Shown piece by piece: positions 34,997-45,180 of a stretch of DNA of 64,000 nt. Position 1 is the first letter of the stretch. Every line of letters starts with the position of its first letter. Position numbers and translations under genes: made by a program. The notes under the pieces were generated by a model that had not been told where the DNA came from, did no database searches, and saw nothing but the letters and a program-made list of their open reading frames with translations. Source of the stretch: Ruminococcus difficilis (GTDB lineage Bacteria > Bacillota_A > Clostridia > Oscillospirales > Acutalibacteraceae); the NCBI RefSeq assembly GCF_016680995.1, contig NZ_JAEQMG010000040.1, positions 62,001 through 126,000 of the forward strand, read 5' to 3'.

Positions 34997-36220
34997 ATGA
35001 AGGTTTTAGTTATTGTTGGAGACTGCTTAACAGTCAACTCATCAGCTAATTTGTGCCATCTGGCATATATTAGCGGATTAGTCGATTGTGGGTATCAAGT
35101 AACTATTGTGAGTGCAGATAGCGATAATTATTCTCATGATAGATCTATGACTATTCCGAGCGGAACAAAGAATTACTTTTACGATGGAATAACACTATAT
35201 GAGAAACTCTCAAAGAAGAAATCGGATAATGTTCCAGGTTTATCCATAGAAACAGAATCCGACATCAAAAATGATACGGTTTCTATTCGTTCAAAAGTGA
35301 TTAACGCGATTAAATCAGGTATTATTTCTTTATATGGTCCTCATGGAGTTTACTCAAAAATCGTAAAAACTGCACAGCAATTCAGGTCGGATGAAGAATA
35401 TGATTATGTTTTATCTATTTCCACACCTCCTTCAGGTCATCTTCTTGCACATAATTTACTGAAAGCAAAGCATATTAAGGCGAAGCAATGGATCCAAATA
35501 TGGGAAGATCCGTGGTTTGGTGATGCATATGGCTTTAATGGTAAAAAAAGTATATTCCAAGAAGAAAAGAGATTGTTATCTTTTGCTGAAAAGGTGTGTT
35601 ATGTGAGTCCTCTGACTATGAAAAACAGGCAGAGGTTATTTCCAGAGTCAGCGGACAAGATGTATTGGCAGCCGTTGCCATATTACTATAAAAACGACAC
35701 TGATAATTGTTTTGATTTTGATACGAACCATTATGGTTATTTTGGAGATTATGGACCTTCCTCCAGAGATTTATCATCATTTTATAAAGTGGCGGTAGAA
35801 TGTGAGATTCCTGTAAGCATATGCGGTAATCCTAACAATTTGTTTCCTTCTACTAAGACGGTACAGATTTATTCGAGACTACCGTTGAATGAGTTAAGAC
35901 CTATTGAAGATAAGACAAATGTATTAGTTTTCCTTTGTAATCGAAAGGGTGGACAAATACCCGGTAAAATATATCAGTATTCTGCAACAAATAAAACAAT
36001 TCTCTTTATACTTGACGGTACAGACGAAGAGAAGCAAGTACTAAAAGAATACTTCCAAAAATTCAATCGGTATGTATTCTGTGAAAACACTGTTGAAGAT
36101 ATTACCAGAGCGATCAAAGATATTGAAAGCGGAAATATCGGGGATGTCGTTAATAAACCGATTGAGGCGTTCAATCCGAAAGAAACGGTCAGAAAAATAC
36201 TTGCCTGTGAGAATGGATAA
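34997..36220 (+). CDS. Glycosyltransferase, GT-B fold
   Basis: A 407-residue protein; the ATG at 34997 behind GGGGAT is chosen over an in-frame ATG at 34973 that overlaps the acetyltransferase gene. 'VLVIVGDCLTVNSSANLCHL' resembles the GT4 N-terminus, and 'YVSPLTMKNRQRLFP', 'GYFGDYGPSSRDLSSFYKVA' and 'GGQIPGKIYQYSATNKTIL' resemble the C-terminal donor site of capsule transferases. The E-x7-E motif is not obvious, so family placement is tentative. Its TAATG end overlaps the next GT2. Confidence 0.72.
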   Translation: MKVLVIVGDCLTVNSSANLCHLAYISGLVDCGYQVTIVSADSDNYSHDRSMTIPSGTKNYFYDGITLYEKLSKKKSDNVPGLSIETESDIKNDTVSIRSKVINAIKSGIISLYGPHGVYSKIVKTAQQFRSDEEYDYVLSISTPPSGHLLAHNLLKAKHIKAKQWIQIWEDPWFGDAYGFNGKKSIFQEEKRLLSFAEKVCYVSPLTMKNRQRLFPESADKMYWQPLPYYYKNDTDNCFDFDTNHYGYFGDYGPSSRDLSSFYKVAVECEIPVSICGNPNNLFPSTKTVQIYSRLPLNELRPIEDKTNVLVFLCNRKGGQIPGKIYQYSATNKTILFILDGTDEEKQVLKEYFQKFNRYVFCENTVEDITRAIKDIESGNIGDVVNKPIEAFNPKETVRKILACENG

Positions 36221-37191
36221 TGAAGTGTGAAAAATCATTGATCAGTATTATTGTTCCAATTTATAATGTTGAAGCATATCTTGATAAATGTGTTGCAAGT
36301 TTGATCCAACAGACCTATTGCCATCTGGAAATCATTCTGGTTGATGATGGTTCTCTTGATGATTGTCCGCAGATGTGTGATGATTGGGCAAAAAAGGACA
36401 GTCGGATCAAAGTGATCCATAAGCAAAACGGTGGTCTTTCCGATGCCAGAAATGCAGGCATGTCTGTTGCAACAGGAGAGTGGATCGCGTTTATCGATTC
36501 TGATGACTGGATAGAGAATGACGCTTTTGAAAAGATATATCTGAGGAGTCAGGCGGACAAAAGCGATGTTGTTTCATGCGGCGTCAAATGGGTAAAAGAG
36601 GACGATACACTAATCAATGAAGTAACTGTCAGTCAAGAAGAAGTACTTGATACTAAGTCTGCGATGAGAGAGATCATCGTTGACGGAAAACTGAAACAGC
36701 ACGTATGGAATAAACTGTATAAGCGTAGCCTGATAGCTGATATACCTTTTGAAAAAGGAAAGTATCACGAGGATGTTTTTTGGTCATATCAGGTGTTCGG
36801 CAGAGCGAAAAAGGTTTCGCTTATGACGGAGTCTTTCTATCATTATATACAGCGTTCTGACAGCATAATGGGAGAGAGTTATTCTCCGAAGCGTTTAGAC
36901 GCACTGGATGCGATGTATCAACGATGTGAATATGTAAAAGAAATCATTCCCAACTTGTATGGAGAAGCATCACTTGGTTACATCAATAGCTGTATGTATC
37001 ATCTTCAATGTGCGTTGTTAGCAAAACAACCATCGAATGTTTTACAAAATATTGTAGATAGAATTCCTTACTGTAATAAAAAAACGGTTATTAGTTCTGC
37101 AAGTAAAAAGCAAAGAATTTGGTTAAATCTTTTTTTCCGTTTTCCGGTCATGACTGCACAACTGCGAAACAAACTAAAAGTTGGTATATAA
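36220..37191 (+). CDS. Glycosyltransferase family 2
   Basis: A 323-residue GT-A enzyme with 'SIIVPIYNVEAYLDKCVASL', 'EIILVDDGSLDDCPQMCDDW', 'NGGLSDARNAGMSVATGEW' and 'FIDSDDWI' (DxD). It resembles capsule GT2 enzymes such as CpsI/EpsJ. It starts within the TAA of the previous gene and ends directly before the epimerase ATG. Confidence 0.92.
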   Translation: MKCEKSLISIIVPIYNVEAYLDKCVASLIQQTYCHLEIILVDDGSLDDCPQMCDDWAKKDSRIKVIHKQNGGLSDARNAGMSVATGEWIAFIDSDDWIENDAFEKIYLRSQADKSDVVSCGVKWVKEDDTLINEVTVSQEEVLDTKSAMREIIVDGKLKQHVWNKLYKRSLIADIPFEKGKYHEDVFWSYQVFGRAKKVSLMTESFYHYIQRSDSIMGESYSPKRLDALDAMYQRCEYVKEIIPNLYGEASLGYINSCMYHLQCALLAKQPSNVLQNIVDRIPYCNKKTVISSASKKQRIWLNLFFRFPVMTAQLRNKLKVGI

Positions 37192-38283
37192 ATGAAAAAA
37201 GTCTTAGTAGTATTTGGTACGCGCCCCGAGGCGATCAAAATGTGTCCTCTGGTCAACGAACTGAAAACAAGAGAAAATATTATTACAAAGGTCTGTGTGA
37301 CGGGTCAGCATCGTCAGATGCTCGATCAGGTTCTCGAGATTTTCAAAGTAGTGCCTGACTATGACCTTTCCATCATGAAGGACAAGCAGACACTCTTTGA
37401 CATCACGACCAATATTTTGAATGGAATCAGAGAAATACTGGAAGCCGAAAAGCCGGATGTTGTTTTGGTTCACGGTGATACCTCCACTACTTTTGTAACA
37501 GCGCTTGCCTGTTTCTATTTGCAAATCCCGGTCGGTCATATTGAGGCGGGACTCCGTACATACAATATCTACTCGCCTTATCCGGAAGAATTCAACCGCG
37601 AAGCGGTAGGAATTATCTCGCAGTACAACTTTGCTCCTACTGAGGTGTCAAAGCAGAATCTGTTGAGAGAAGGAAAGAAACCCGAAACGGTATTCGTTAC
37701 TGGCAATACGGTAATAGACGCTCTGAAAACAACCGTCAGGGATGACTATCATCATCCGGAATTGGATTGGGCAGATAATAGCAGACTGATTTTGTTGACC
37801 GCGCACCGCAGAGAGAATCTCGGAGCGCCTATGCATAGCATGTTCCGCGCCATTCGACGAATCGTCGATGAAACGCCCGATGTCAAGGTGATCTATCCGA
37901 TTCATATGAATCCGGTAGTTCGTCAGGCAGCTGATGAGGAGCTCGGAAACGACGATCGAATCCGTATTATAGAGCCTCTGGATGTGTTGGATTTCCATAA
38001 CTTTATGGCAAGAAGCTACTTAATCTTGACCGACAGCGGCGGGATTCAAGAAGAAGCTCCTTCTCTCGGAAAGCCAGTGCTCGTAATGCGTGATACTACC
38101 GAGCGTCCCGAAGGTATTGAGGCAGGCACACTGAAACTTGTCGGAACAAGTGAAGAAGTGATTTACAGAGAGTTCAAGCGACTCCTAGATGATAAAGAAG
38201 AATATGAAAAAATGAGCAAAGCCTCGAACCCATACGGAGATGGCTTTGCTTGCAAGAGAATTGCGGATACATTACAGCAATAA
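37192..38283 (+). CDS. wecB: UDP-N-acetylglucosamine 2-epimerase
   Basis: A 363-residue enzyme interconverting UDP-GlcNAc and UDP-ManNAc. 'VFGTRPEAIKMCPLVNEL', 'VLVHGDTSTTFVTALACFY', 'GHIEAGLRTYN', 'PYPEEFNREAV', 'TAHRRENLG' and 'DSGGIQEEAPSLGKP' cover the family's catalytic and nucleotide-binding residues, at the usual length. It supplies UDP-ManNAc for the repeat unit. Confidence 0.96.
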   Translation: MKKVLVVFGTRPEAIKMCPLVNELKTRENIITKVCVTGQHRQMLDQVLEIFKVVPDYDLSIMKDKQTLFDITTNILNGIREILEAEKPDVVLVHGDTSTTFVTALACFYLQIPVGHIEAGLRTYNIYSPYPEEFNREAVGIISQYNFAPTEVSKQNLLREGKKPETVFVTGNTVIDALKTTVRDDYHHPELDWADNSRLILLTAHRRENLGAPMHSMFRAIRRIVDETPDVKVIYPIHMNPVVRQAADEELGNDDRIRIIEPLDVLDFHNFMARSYLILTDSGGIQEEAPSLGKPVLVMRDTTERPEGIEAGTLKLVGTSEEVIYREFKRLLDDKEEYEKMSKASNPYGDGFACKRIADTLQQ

Positions 38284-38303
38284 ATAGATAGGATTGATAG
38301 CAA

Positions 38304-39509
38304 ATGAAAATTGCAGTTGCCGGGACAGGATATGTCGGTTTGTCAAATGCGATCCTGTTAGCACAGCATCATACGGTGTGTGCAATTGATATAGTCAAAG
38401 AAAAGGTCGATTTGATAAACGATCGAAAGTCTCCGATTATTGATAAGGAAATCGAAGAGTATTTGGCTGAACGTACATTAAACCTTGAGGCTACGACGGA
38501 TGCTGAATACGCGTATAAAGATGCCGATTATATCATTATTGCCACACCTACAAATTATGATTCACAGACGAATTATTTTGATACTTCATCAGTTGAGTCT
38601 GTCATTCATCAAGCTGGACAAATCAACCCCGACGCCGTAATTATCATTAAGTCCACGGTGCCTGTAGGATATTCGGAACAAATCAGAAAGAAGCATCCTG
38701 ATCAAAAAATCCTCTTCAGTCCAGAATTTTTGCGAGAGGGCAGGGCATTGTTTGATAATTTATATCCGTCAAGAATCATTGTCGGCGCTTCTGACGATCT
38801 GACTGCGGAGGCAAAGCTATTTGCAGAACTATTAAAAGAGGGTGCCGTAAAGGAAGGCGTTTCGGTATTGATAACAAATACTACTGAGGCGGAAGCTGTC
38901 AAGTTGTTTGCAAATACATATTTGGCATTACGTGTCAGCTTTTTTAATGAACTGGATACATACGCAGAGCTCCATGGACTCAACTCGAAACAGATTATTC
39001 AGGGCGTATGCTTAGATCCTCGCATAGGTGATTTTTATAATAACCCTTCCTTTGGATACGGCGGTTATTGTTTGCCTAAGGATACCAAACAATTACTTGC
39101 AAACTACAAAGATGTTCCGGAGAACTTGATTGAAGCAATCGTTGAATCCAACAGAACAAGAAAGGATTTTATTGCGGAACGCGTTTTGACAAAAGCGGGA
39201 TATGATTTCAACGCCAGTAAAAACCAGAAAGTTGTCGTGGGGATATACAGGCTTACTATGAAATCAAACTCTGATAATTTCCGCCAGTCCTCTATTCAGG
39301 GCGTGATGAAAAGACTTAAATCTTATGGAGCCGAGATCATCATTTATGAACCGACACTTCATGAGAGCTTGTTCTTCAATAATCGAGTAATAACTTCATT
39401 AGATGAGTTTATCAATATGAGTGATGTTATTATAGCGAATCGCTATTCCGAGGAACTGGATTCATGTGTTGATAAAGTATACACAAGAGACATTTTTAAG
39501 AGAGATTAA
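38304..39509 (+). CDS. ugd: UDP-glucose 6-dehydrogenase
   Basis: A 401-residue NAD-dependent dehydrogenase close in sequence to recalled E. coli Ugd: '[19 protein letters not shown]', '[20 protein letters not shown]', '[20 protein letters not shown]', '[20 protein letters not shown]' and the catalytic Cys in '[20 protein letters not shown]'. It oxidises UDP-glucose to UDP-glucuronate. Because a 2-epimerase precedes it, oxidation of UDP-ManNAc was considered, but the short Ugd-type spacing and sequence fit UDP-glucose better. An acidic uronic sugar in the glycan is predicted. Confidence 0.93.
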   Translation: MKIAVAGTGYVGLSNAILLAQHHTVCAIDIVKEKVDLINDRKSPIIDKEIEEYLAERTLNLEATTDAEYAYKDADYIIIATPTNYDSQTNYFDTSSVESVIHQAGQINPDAVIIIKSTVPVGYSEQIRKKHPDQKILFSPEFLREGRALFDNLYPSRIIVGASDDLTAEAKLFAELLKEGAVKEGVSVLITNTTEAEAVKLFANTYLALRVSFFNELDTYAELHGLNSKQIIQGVCLDPRIGDFYNNPSFGYGGYCLPKDTKQLLANYKDVPENLIEAIVESNRTRKDFIAERVLTKAGYDFNASKNQKVVVGIYRLTMKSNSDNFRQSSIQGVMKRLKSYGAEIIIYEPTLHESLFFNNRVITSLDEFINMSDVIIANRYSEELDSCVDKVYTRDIFKRD

Positions 39510-39533
39510 TATAAATACAGGAAGTTAGCTTAT

Positions 39534-40454
39534 ATGGCATATCAGTATAAAATTACTTTGTTTACCCCTACCTATAATAGAGCGTACATCATTAATCGTT
39601 TATATGAATCGATCCGGCGTCAAACCTTCAGAGACTTTGAATGGATAGTATATGACGATGGTTCTACAGATAATACCGAAGAATTAGTACAACAGTGGAT
39701 CAATGATAAGAACGATTTTCCTATCCGTTTTTATAAAGGAAAAAACGGAGGTAAATGTCGTGCAACCAATCGTGCGCTCGAAGTTGCTGATGGGGAGATA
39801 TTTTTTACGATTGACTCTGATGACTTTTTGACAGACGACGCATGCGAAAAGATCAATGGTTGGATGGAATCTATTCGTGGATTAAAGGACTATTGCGGTA
39901 TTGTTGCAAACAGAGGTCAGACTCCGACAGAGACCCGCAATACAACATGGCGTGATGATCCGAACTGCCCATGGTATCAAAAACCGTATCGGGACGCAAC
40001 GTTTCTCGAGCGTTATCCCGAGGCAACAGAATACCCAATCGACGGTGAAAGAGCAGAGGTATTCTGGACAGACATATTCAAACAGTATCCTTATCCGGAA
40101 TTTGAAGGGGAAAACTTTATTACACCATGTATTCCTTGGAATCGCATGGCGCATGACGGATACAAGATTCGCGTGTTTGAGGATATTATATGGATTTGGG
40201 AGTATCTAGAGGATGGATTAACAATCAAAGGTGCGTTTAATCGGTTTTACAATAATCCACAAGGCTATTTTTTATCACATATAGAAAAGGCTGAATTCCT
40301 CAAGTATCCTCTAAAAAAGAGGATTAAAATGTATTATAATTTTTATTGTGATTTTCATGATAAATTAACCCTAAAACAGATTGCGGAATATTCAAATACC
40401 CCTATATTGTATTACCAAGTATTCAAATTGTATTATTCAGTAAGACACAGATAA
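39534..40454 (+). CDS. Glycosyltransferase family 2
   Basis: A 306-residue GT-A enzyme with 'LFTPTYNRAYIINRLYESI', 'EWIVYDDGSTDNTEELVQQW', 'NGGKCRATNRALEVADGEIF' and 'TIDSDDFLTDDA' (DxD). It is related to the 31443 gene. Donor unknown. Confidence 0.9.
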   Translation: MAYQYKITLFTPTYNRAYIINRLYESIRRQTFRDFEWIVYDDGSTDNTEELVQQWINDKNDFPIRFYKGKNGGKCRATNRALEVADGEIFFTIDSDDFLTDDACEKINGWMESIRGLKDYCGIVANRGQTPTETRNTTWRDDPNCPWYQKPYRDATFLERYPEATEYPIDGERAEVFWTDIFKQYPYPEFEGENFITPCIPWNRMAHDGYKIRVFEDIIWIWEYLEDGLTIKGAFNRFYNNPQGYFLSHIEKAEFLKYPLKKRIKMYYNFYCDFHDKLTLKQIAEYSNTPILYYQVFKLYYSVRHR

Positions 40455-40463
40455 GGTGATTGC

Positions 40464-41651
40464 GTGCGAAATATTATTATTACCGGGGGAGAGCTTTTTA
40501 ACAAAGGAGCTCAGGCAATGGTATTCATTACAGTAGATGAGTTAAAGAAAAGGTACCCGGATCATAAAATATACTTGCTCTCTGAACTGGATCTAAGACG
40601 TCCGAAAGAGGAAAGAGATATTTACACTTTTGATTTTACAGGGTGGTATCCAGTCAAATATGCACGAGCGCAGAGTAATTACTTTTTACGGCAAATGTGT
40701 AAATTACGAAATACACGAGAGTATAATGAAGCTTATGAATTGTACAGCAACTGTGATTTGATGGTTGATATAAGCGGTTTTGCTTTAGGATCAAATTGGA
40801 GTTATGAAACATGTACATTGTATCTGGATCACTTAGAGTTTGCCAAGGAGTTTGATATTCCGGTATACATAATGCCACAGTCATTTGGACCGTTCAACTT
40901 CAAAGGAGAAAATGCTAAAGAGTTGGATGAACGTATTCGGCGTTTGATGCCAACGGCCAAAATAGTTTGTGCAAGAGAACAGGAAGGACTTGATCTTTTA
41001 GCTAACCATTATCATCTTAACAATGTCATTCAGAAAGTCGATTTGGTATTGAATAATAAAAGCATCGATTTATGTCACATCTACAAAAATGAATCTGAAA
41101 GAAACCAATTTTCGATTCTGGAAAAATCAATCGGAATTATACCTAATAGTATGATTGAAACGGTTTGTGAAAAAAGCAAAATCTTTAAACTATACGAGAC
41201 AATTATTCAGTTTTTGATTAATGAGGGCTATTTTGTTTATATAGTAGGTCATGCTGAAAGTGATCTTGAATTGTGTAATGATATCAAAAATATATTCGAT
41301 AACGATAGAGTAGTTTTGATAGATAAAGATTTAAGTTGCTTAGAGTTTAATGATTTAGTTTCAAAGTTTAAATTCGTTATTGCATCAAGATTCCATTCTA
41401 TTGTTCATGCGTATAAGAATTGTGTTCCATGTATTGCCTTAGGTTGGGCGCAAAAGTATCAGAGTTTATTGAGCCTTTTTCATCAAGAAAAGTATGCTTT
41501 TGATTTTAGCAAAGGTTTTTCGACCGAAATAATAATAAAAAGGTTACAACTACTTGAAAATGACTTAGTTAATGAGGTAATAACGATTTCTGAATCCTTA
41601 AAAGAGATTCAGTTGGATAATGTTTTTGATGTTTTACCCGAAAAGTTATAG
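40464..41651 (+). CDS. Polysaccharide pyruvyl transferase family protein
   Basis: A 395-residue PF04230 protein with a GTG start behind AAGGTGA. 'IITGGELFNKGAQAMVFITV', 'DISGFALGSNWS', 'YIMPQSFGPFNFKG', 'CAREQEGLDLL' and 'VIASRFHSIVHAYKNCVPCI' are the family landmarks. It is the second pyruvyltransferase of the island and of a longer subtype, commonly found next to FrhB-domain iron-sulfur proteins such as the 43195 gene. Confidence 0.9.
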   Translation: MRNIIITGGELFNKGAQAMVFITVDELKKRYPDHKIYLLSELDLRRPKEERDIYTFDFTGWYPVKYARAQSNYFLRQMCKLRNTREYNEAYELYSNCDLMVDISGFALGSNWSYETCTLYLDHLEFAKEFDIPVYIMPQSFGPFNFKGENAKELDERIRRLMPTAKIVCAREQEGLDLLANHYHLNNVIQKVDLVLNNKSIDLCHIYKNESERNQFSILEKSIGIIPNSMIETVCEKSKIFKLYETIIQFLINEGYFVYIVGHAESDLELCNDIKNIFDNDRVVLIDKDLSCLEFNDLVSKFKFVIASRFHSIVHAYKNCVPCIALGWAQKYQSLLSLFHQEKYAFDFSKGFSTEIIIKRLQLLENDLVNEVITISESLKEIQLDNVFDVLPEKL

Positions 41652-41659
41652 AGGAATTT

Positions 41660-43183
41660 ATGAAAATAGCACGCACAAAAAATACTGTTCGTAATATTGT
41701 ATTTGGAACTATTTTACGAATCGTAAATATTGTTTTACCGTTCGTTTCCAGAACTGTTATACTATATGTCCTTGGTACTCAGTACTTGGGACTAAGTAGT
41801 TTGTTTAGCTCAATTTTGAGTTTTTTAAGTTTGGCAGAGCTTGGTGTAGGCGGAGCAATGGTGTATACAATGTATAAGCCTATTGCTGAAAATGACACTG
41901 ATACTATCAGAGCGCTTCTGAATCTTTATAAAAAGATTTACCGTATCATTGGTACTGTGATTCTGGTGCTTGGATTATGTCTATTACCTTTTTTGACCAA
42001 AATCATTCATGGAGATATTCCCGAAGATACAAATATATACATATTATATATGATATACTTAATTAATGCTGTATTAAGTTATTGGCTTTTTGCCTATAAA
42101 AATGCATTGATGCAGGCGTATCAAAGAACTGATCTTGACAGTAAAATAGCGCTATTTATTACACCTGTTTCTTATATTGTGATGTTGGGTTGTTTGTTCC
42201 TTACTCGCAATTACTATTTTTATATTATTTGGTTGCCGATCTTTACAATATTAACTAATATCCTAAGATGCGTAGTTGTCAATAAACAGTTTCCCGGATT
42301 GGAGCCAAAAGGAGATGTTAGTAAAGAGCTCAAGAAGTCTATCACTAAAAAAGTTACTGCTTTGATTGGCACAAAACTCAATACTGTGGTGCTGAACGCA
42401 GCAGATAACATAGTAATGTCCGCTTTCTTGGGGTTAACAGTGATTGCTATTTATGGCAATTATTATTACATTATGAGTTCAATCATCGGTTTTCTTGGAA
42501 TTTGTTATTCCGCAATGACGGCAGGTTTAGGCAATAGCTTGCAGACTGAAACTCTTGATAAGAATTATAAAGATTTTGAAAAGTTTTCATTTATCAATTC
42601 GTGGTTAGTAGGATGGTGCACAGTTTGTTTGGTGTGCTTATATCAACCATTTATGCGTATTTGGGTGCAGGATGAAGAGCTAATGTTCCCATTTGTACTG
42701 GTACTTGAGTTTGCGTTGTACTTTTATGTCTATCAAATTCGAAAGATTCCCATTACATATAAGGATGCCGGGGGCATTTGGTGGGAGGATAGATTTCGTC
42801 CATATGTTTGTATGATTGTAAACATTGTGTTGAATATTTGGTTAGTGCAGGTGATTGGAGTTTCGGGCATTATTCTTTCTACTGTTTTTTCATTATTTAT
42901 ATCTATCCCTTGGGAAAACTACACAATATTTAAATTCATTTTCCATTGCAGCAGCAAAAAGTATTATTTCAAGATGACAATATTCTTTATTACGATGGCT
43001 GTAGGAGGATTCATTACATATTGGCTCTGTAGTTTATTCAGCAACGGAATACCACAACTGTTTGCTAGAATGGGAATATGCTTAGTCGTACCAAACGTAG
43101 TATTCATATTGTTTAACTTCAAAAGAGAAGAGTTCAAAGGAACTATTATTTTAGCGAAAAGTATTCTGAAAAGAGAAATGTAA
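41660..43183 (+). CDS. Wzx-type oligosaccharide flippase
   Basis: A 507-residue membrane protein with 12 or more helices of the MATE-like/MOP flippase superfamily. 'NIVFGTILRIVNIVLPFVSR', 'YLGLSSLFSSILSFLSLAEL' and 'GVGGAMVYTMYKPIAENDT' are the typical N-terminal Wzx region. It flips lipid-linked repeat units to the outer side of the membrane for polymerisation by the EpsG-type protein. AGAGGAA precedes the ATG. Confidence 0.92.
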   Translation: MKIARTKNTVRNIVFGTILRIVNIVLPFVSRTVILYVLGTQYLGLSSLFSSILSFLSLAELGVGGAMVYTMYKPIAENDTDTIRALLNLYKKIYRIIGTVILVLGLCLLPFLTKIIHGDIPEDTNIYILYMIYLINAVLSYWLFAYKNALMQAYQRTDLDSKIALFITPVSYIVMLGCLFLTRNYYFYIIWLPIFTILTNILRCVVVNKQFPGLEPKGDVSKELKKSITKKVTALIGTKLNTVVLNAADNIVMSAFLGLTVIAIYGNYYYIMSSIIGFLGICYSAMTAGLGNSLQTETLDKNYKDFEKFSFINSWLVGWCTVCLVCLYQPFMRIWVQDEELMFPFVLVLEFALYFYVYQIRKIPITYKDAGGIWWEDRFRPYVCMIVNIVLNIWLVQVIGVSGIILSTVFSLFISIPWENYTIFKFIFHCSSKKYYFKMTIFFITMAVGGFITYWLCSLFSNGIPQLFARMGICLVVPNVVFILFNFKREEFKGTIILAKSILKREM

Positions 43184-43194
43184 AAGAGGTTTTT

Positions 43195-44490
43195 ATGGAC
43201 AAGAACAATGTTAATATAACAAAGAAAACAGGATTATGTTGTTCTTGCGGCATATGTAAAAATGTTTGTCCGAAGAAGTGTATCAATTATATAAGGGAAA
43301 AGGGAATGTATGTTCCTGTAATTGATAATGACAGTTGTATTCATTGCGGAATTTGCACAGAGGTTTGTCCAGCAATTCATGAAACATATGAGCATAATGA
43401 GCCTAAACAAGCTGTGATAGGCGAAGTGTTGGGATCATATAATGCATGGAGTAAAGATCCTGAAATAAGACATGTATCAGCTTCCGGCGGATGCATATCG
43501 ACCATTGTATCAGAGTTGCTTAATAAGAGAGTTTATGATGTAGCCTTTATGGTAAATGCATATTCATATGAGAAACAATTGACAACTGTACCAATTATTG
43601 ATGTAACGGATATTAAAAACAGCACTCTGCCTAAATCCAGATATCTTCCTGTTTCCCACGAAAACGCTGTATCGTATATGATCGAGAATAGGGAGAAACG
43701 AGTGATTCTAATTGGGACTTCTTGTGCTTTGAGGGGGCTCAGAAAGGTTATATCCCGGTTTCGACTAAACTTAGAGAATTATCTTTTTCTTGGTTTATTC
43801 TGTGATAAAGTATTTAATTATAATGTATATGATTATTTGACAGATCACTATTCAGAAAATAAAACATTATCATCGCTTCACTTTAAGAACAAGGAAAGTG
43901 GTGGATGGCCCGGAAATATGAAATTATTCTTTAGCGATGGTTCCTACGATTATTTAGATAAAAGTATTCGCACCGAGTTGAAAGACTATTTTATGCCGGA
44001 GAGATGTCTTTATTGTATTGATAAGTTGAATGTTTCAGCGGATATTGCATTTGGTGACAATTATACGGATCAAAACTCATCTAAACTAGGAAGCAACTCG
44101 GTAATAATTAGGACAAATCAAGGAAAACAAGCGTGGGATTTATGGTTATTAGTTTTGGAGTATGAACCGGTAAGTCTTGACAAAATAATAAAAGCACAGT
44201 ATCTGGATGGGAGATTATTAAATCAATACTACAGTTATATTAAAACTGTGGAGATAGAAAAGAAACAACATCTAAGAATTAACAATCAAGATGATCTTTC
44301 CTATGAACTGTCTCCCAAGGATTATCTGTATTCTTATTTTGAATTAAAAAAGGTCATTGATATTGGAGCAAATTATTGTGATAATCCCCAAAAAGCTGTA
44401 AAAAAGATTACAGATAATATGAAAAAAAGGGGGAGAATCCTTAGAAGGCTAAAAAGGTATTATTATACTATTTTTCGAAACTATACATAA
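43195..44490 (+). CDS. Iron-sulfur protein with FrhB-like (F420 hydrogenase beta) domain
   Basis: A 431-residue protein. Two 4Fe-4S clusters are bound by 'CCSCGICKNVCPKKC' and 'CIHCGICTEVCP' (residues 16-65). The rest is the FrhB/FdhB-like domain: 'SASGGCISTIVSELL', 'LIGTSCALRGLRK', 'GLFCDKVF' and 'MPERCLYCIDKLNVSADIAF' with further Cys. Such proteins accompany pyruvyltransferases in capsule clusters; they are presumed flavin-dependent redox enzymes acting on a nucleotide sugar or cofactor, with no settled reaction. Confidence 0.87.
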   Translation: MDKNNVNITKKTGLCCSCGICKNVCPKKCINYIREKGMYVPVIDNDSCIHCGICTEVCPAIHETYEHNEPKQAVIGEVLGSYNAWSKDPEIRHVSASGGCISTIVSELLNKRVYDVAFMVNAYSYEKQLTTVPIIDVTDIKNSTLPKSRYLPVSHENAVSYMIENREKRVILIGTSCALRGLRKVISRFRLNLENYLFLGLFCDKVFNYNVYDYLTDHYSENKTLSSLHFKNKESGGWPGNMKLFFSDGSYDYLDKSIRTELKDYFMPERCLYCIDKLNVSADIAFGDNYTDQNSSKLGSNSVIIRTNQGKQAWDLWLLVLEYEPVSLDKIIKAQYLDGRLLNQYYSYIKTVEIEKKQHLRINNQDDLSYELSPKDYLYSYFELKKVIDIGANYCDNPQKAVKKITDNMKKRGRILRRLKRYYYTIFRNYT

Positions 44491-44512
44491 TACTAAATGA
44501 GGAGTATAACTT

Positions 44513-45168
44513 ATGATTCCGTTTAATGCCCCCCTTTTGTTGGGCAACGAGGAGAGAATCATTAAACAAGAAATTGAAAACCATAAAATATGCTGTGATG
44601 GTGAGTTTACGAAAAAATGTAATCAAAAGATCGAAGAGATGACGGATACAAAAAAAGCGTTGATCACAACATCCGGTACATTTGCGTTAGAAATGGCAGC
44701 TATTCTCTGTGATATCCAACCTAGTGATGAGGTAATTATGCAGTCATACACATTTGTATTGACTGCAAACGCTTTTGTGCTTCGAGGTGCGAAGATCGTA
44801 TTTATAATTATCTGACCGGATACGATGAAGCGCTGATTGAAGACGCAATTACCAATAAAACTAAAGCGATTATTACCCGATATTCCAGAAGGTTGTATAT
44901 ATTATGCTCATGTGTTTTATATCAAAGTAAAAGATATTGAAGAACAAACAGAATTGATAAACTATCTGAAGGATAATGGAATCAGCATCTTATTCCCTAT
45001 ATCCTATTGCATCCTTCTCCTGCAGGAAAGAAGTTAGGACGTTCACATGACAAGGATAGATATACGATTAAGGAAAGTGAACGGTTGCTCAGATTGCCAA
45101 TGTATTATGGGTTGAGGGATGAGGGTATTCATTTGATAGTGTCAACAATCACGAATTTTTACCGTTGA
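44513..45168 (+). pseudogene. Decayed DegT/WecE-type sugar aminotransferase
   Basis: The first 100 codons read 'MIPFNAPLLLGNEERIIKQE' and 'ALITTSGTFALEMAAILCDI' like a WecE/RffA-type aminotransferase, then the frame breaks near 44800. Fragments in other frames follow: 'EDAITNKTKAI', then after a large internal gap 'YYAHVFYIKVKD' and the C-terminal 'ERLLRLPMYYGLRDEGIHLI' ending at 45166. About 160 codons, including the PLP-lysine region, are gone. An intact relative is at 55462-56592. It is dead unless the assembly is wrong. Confidence 0.87.
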
Positions 45169-45180
45169 GAGAGGTATTCG

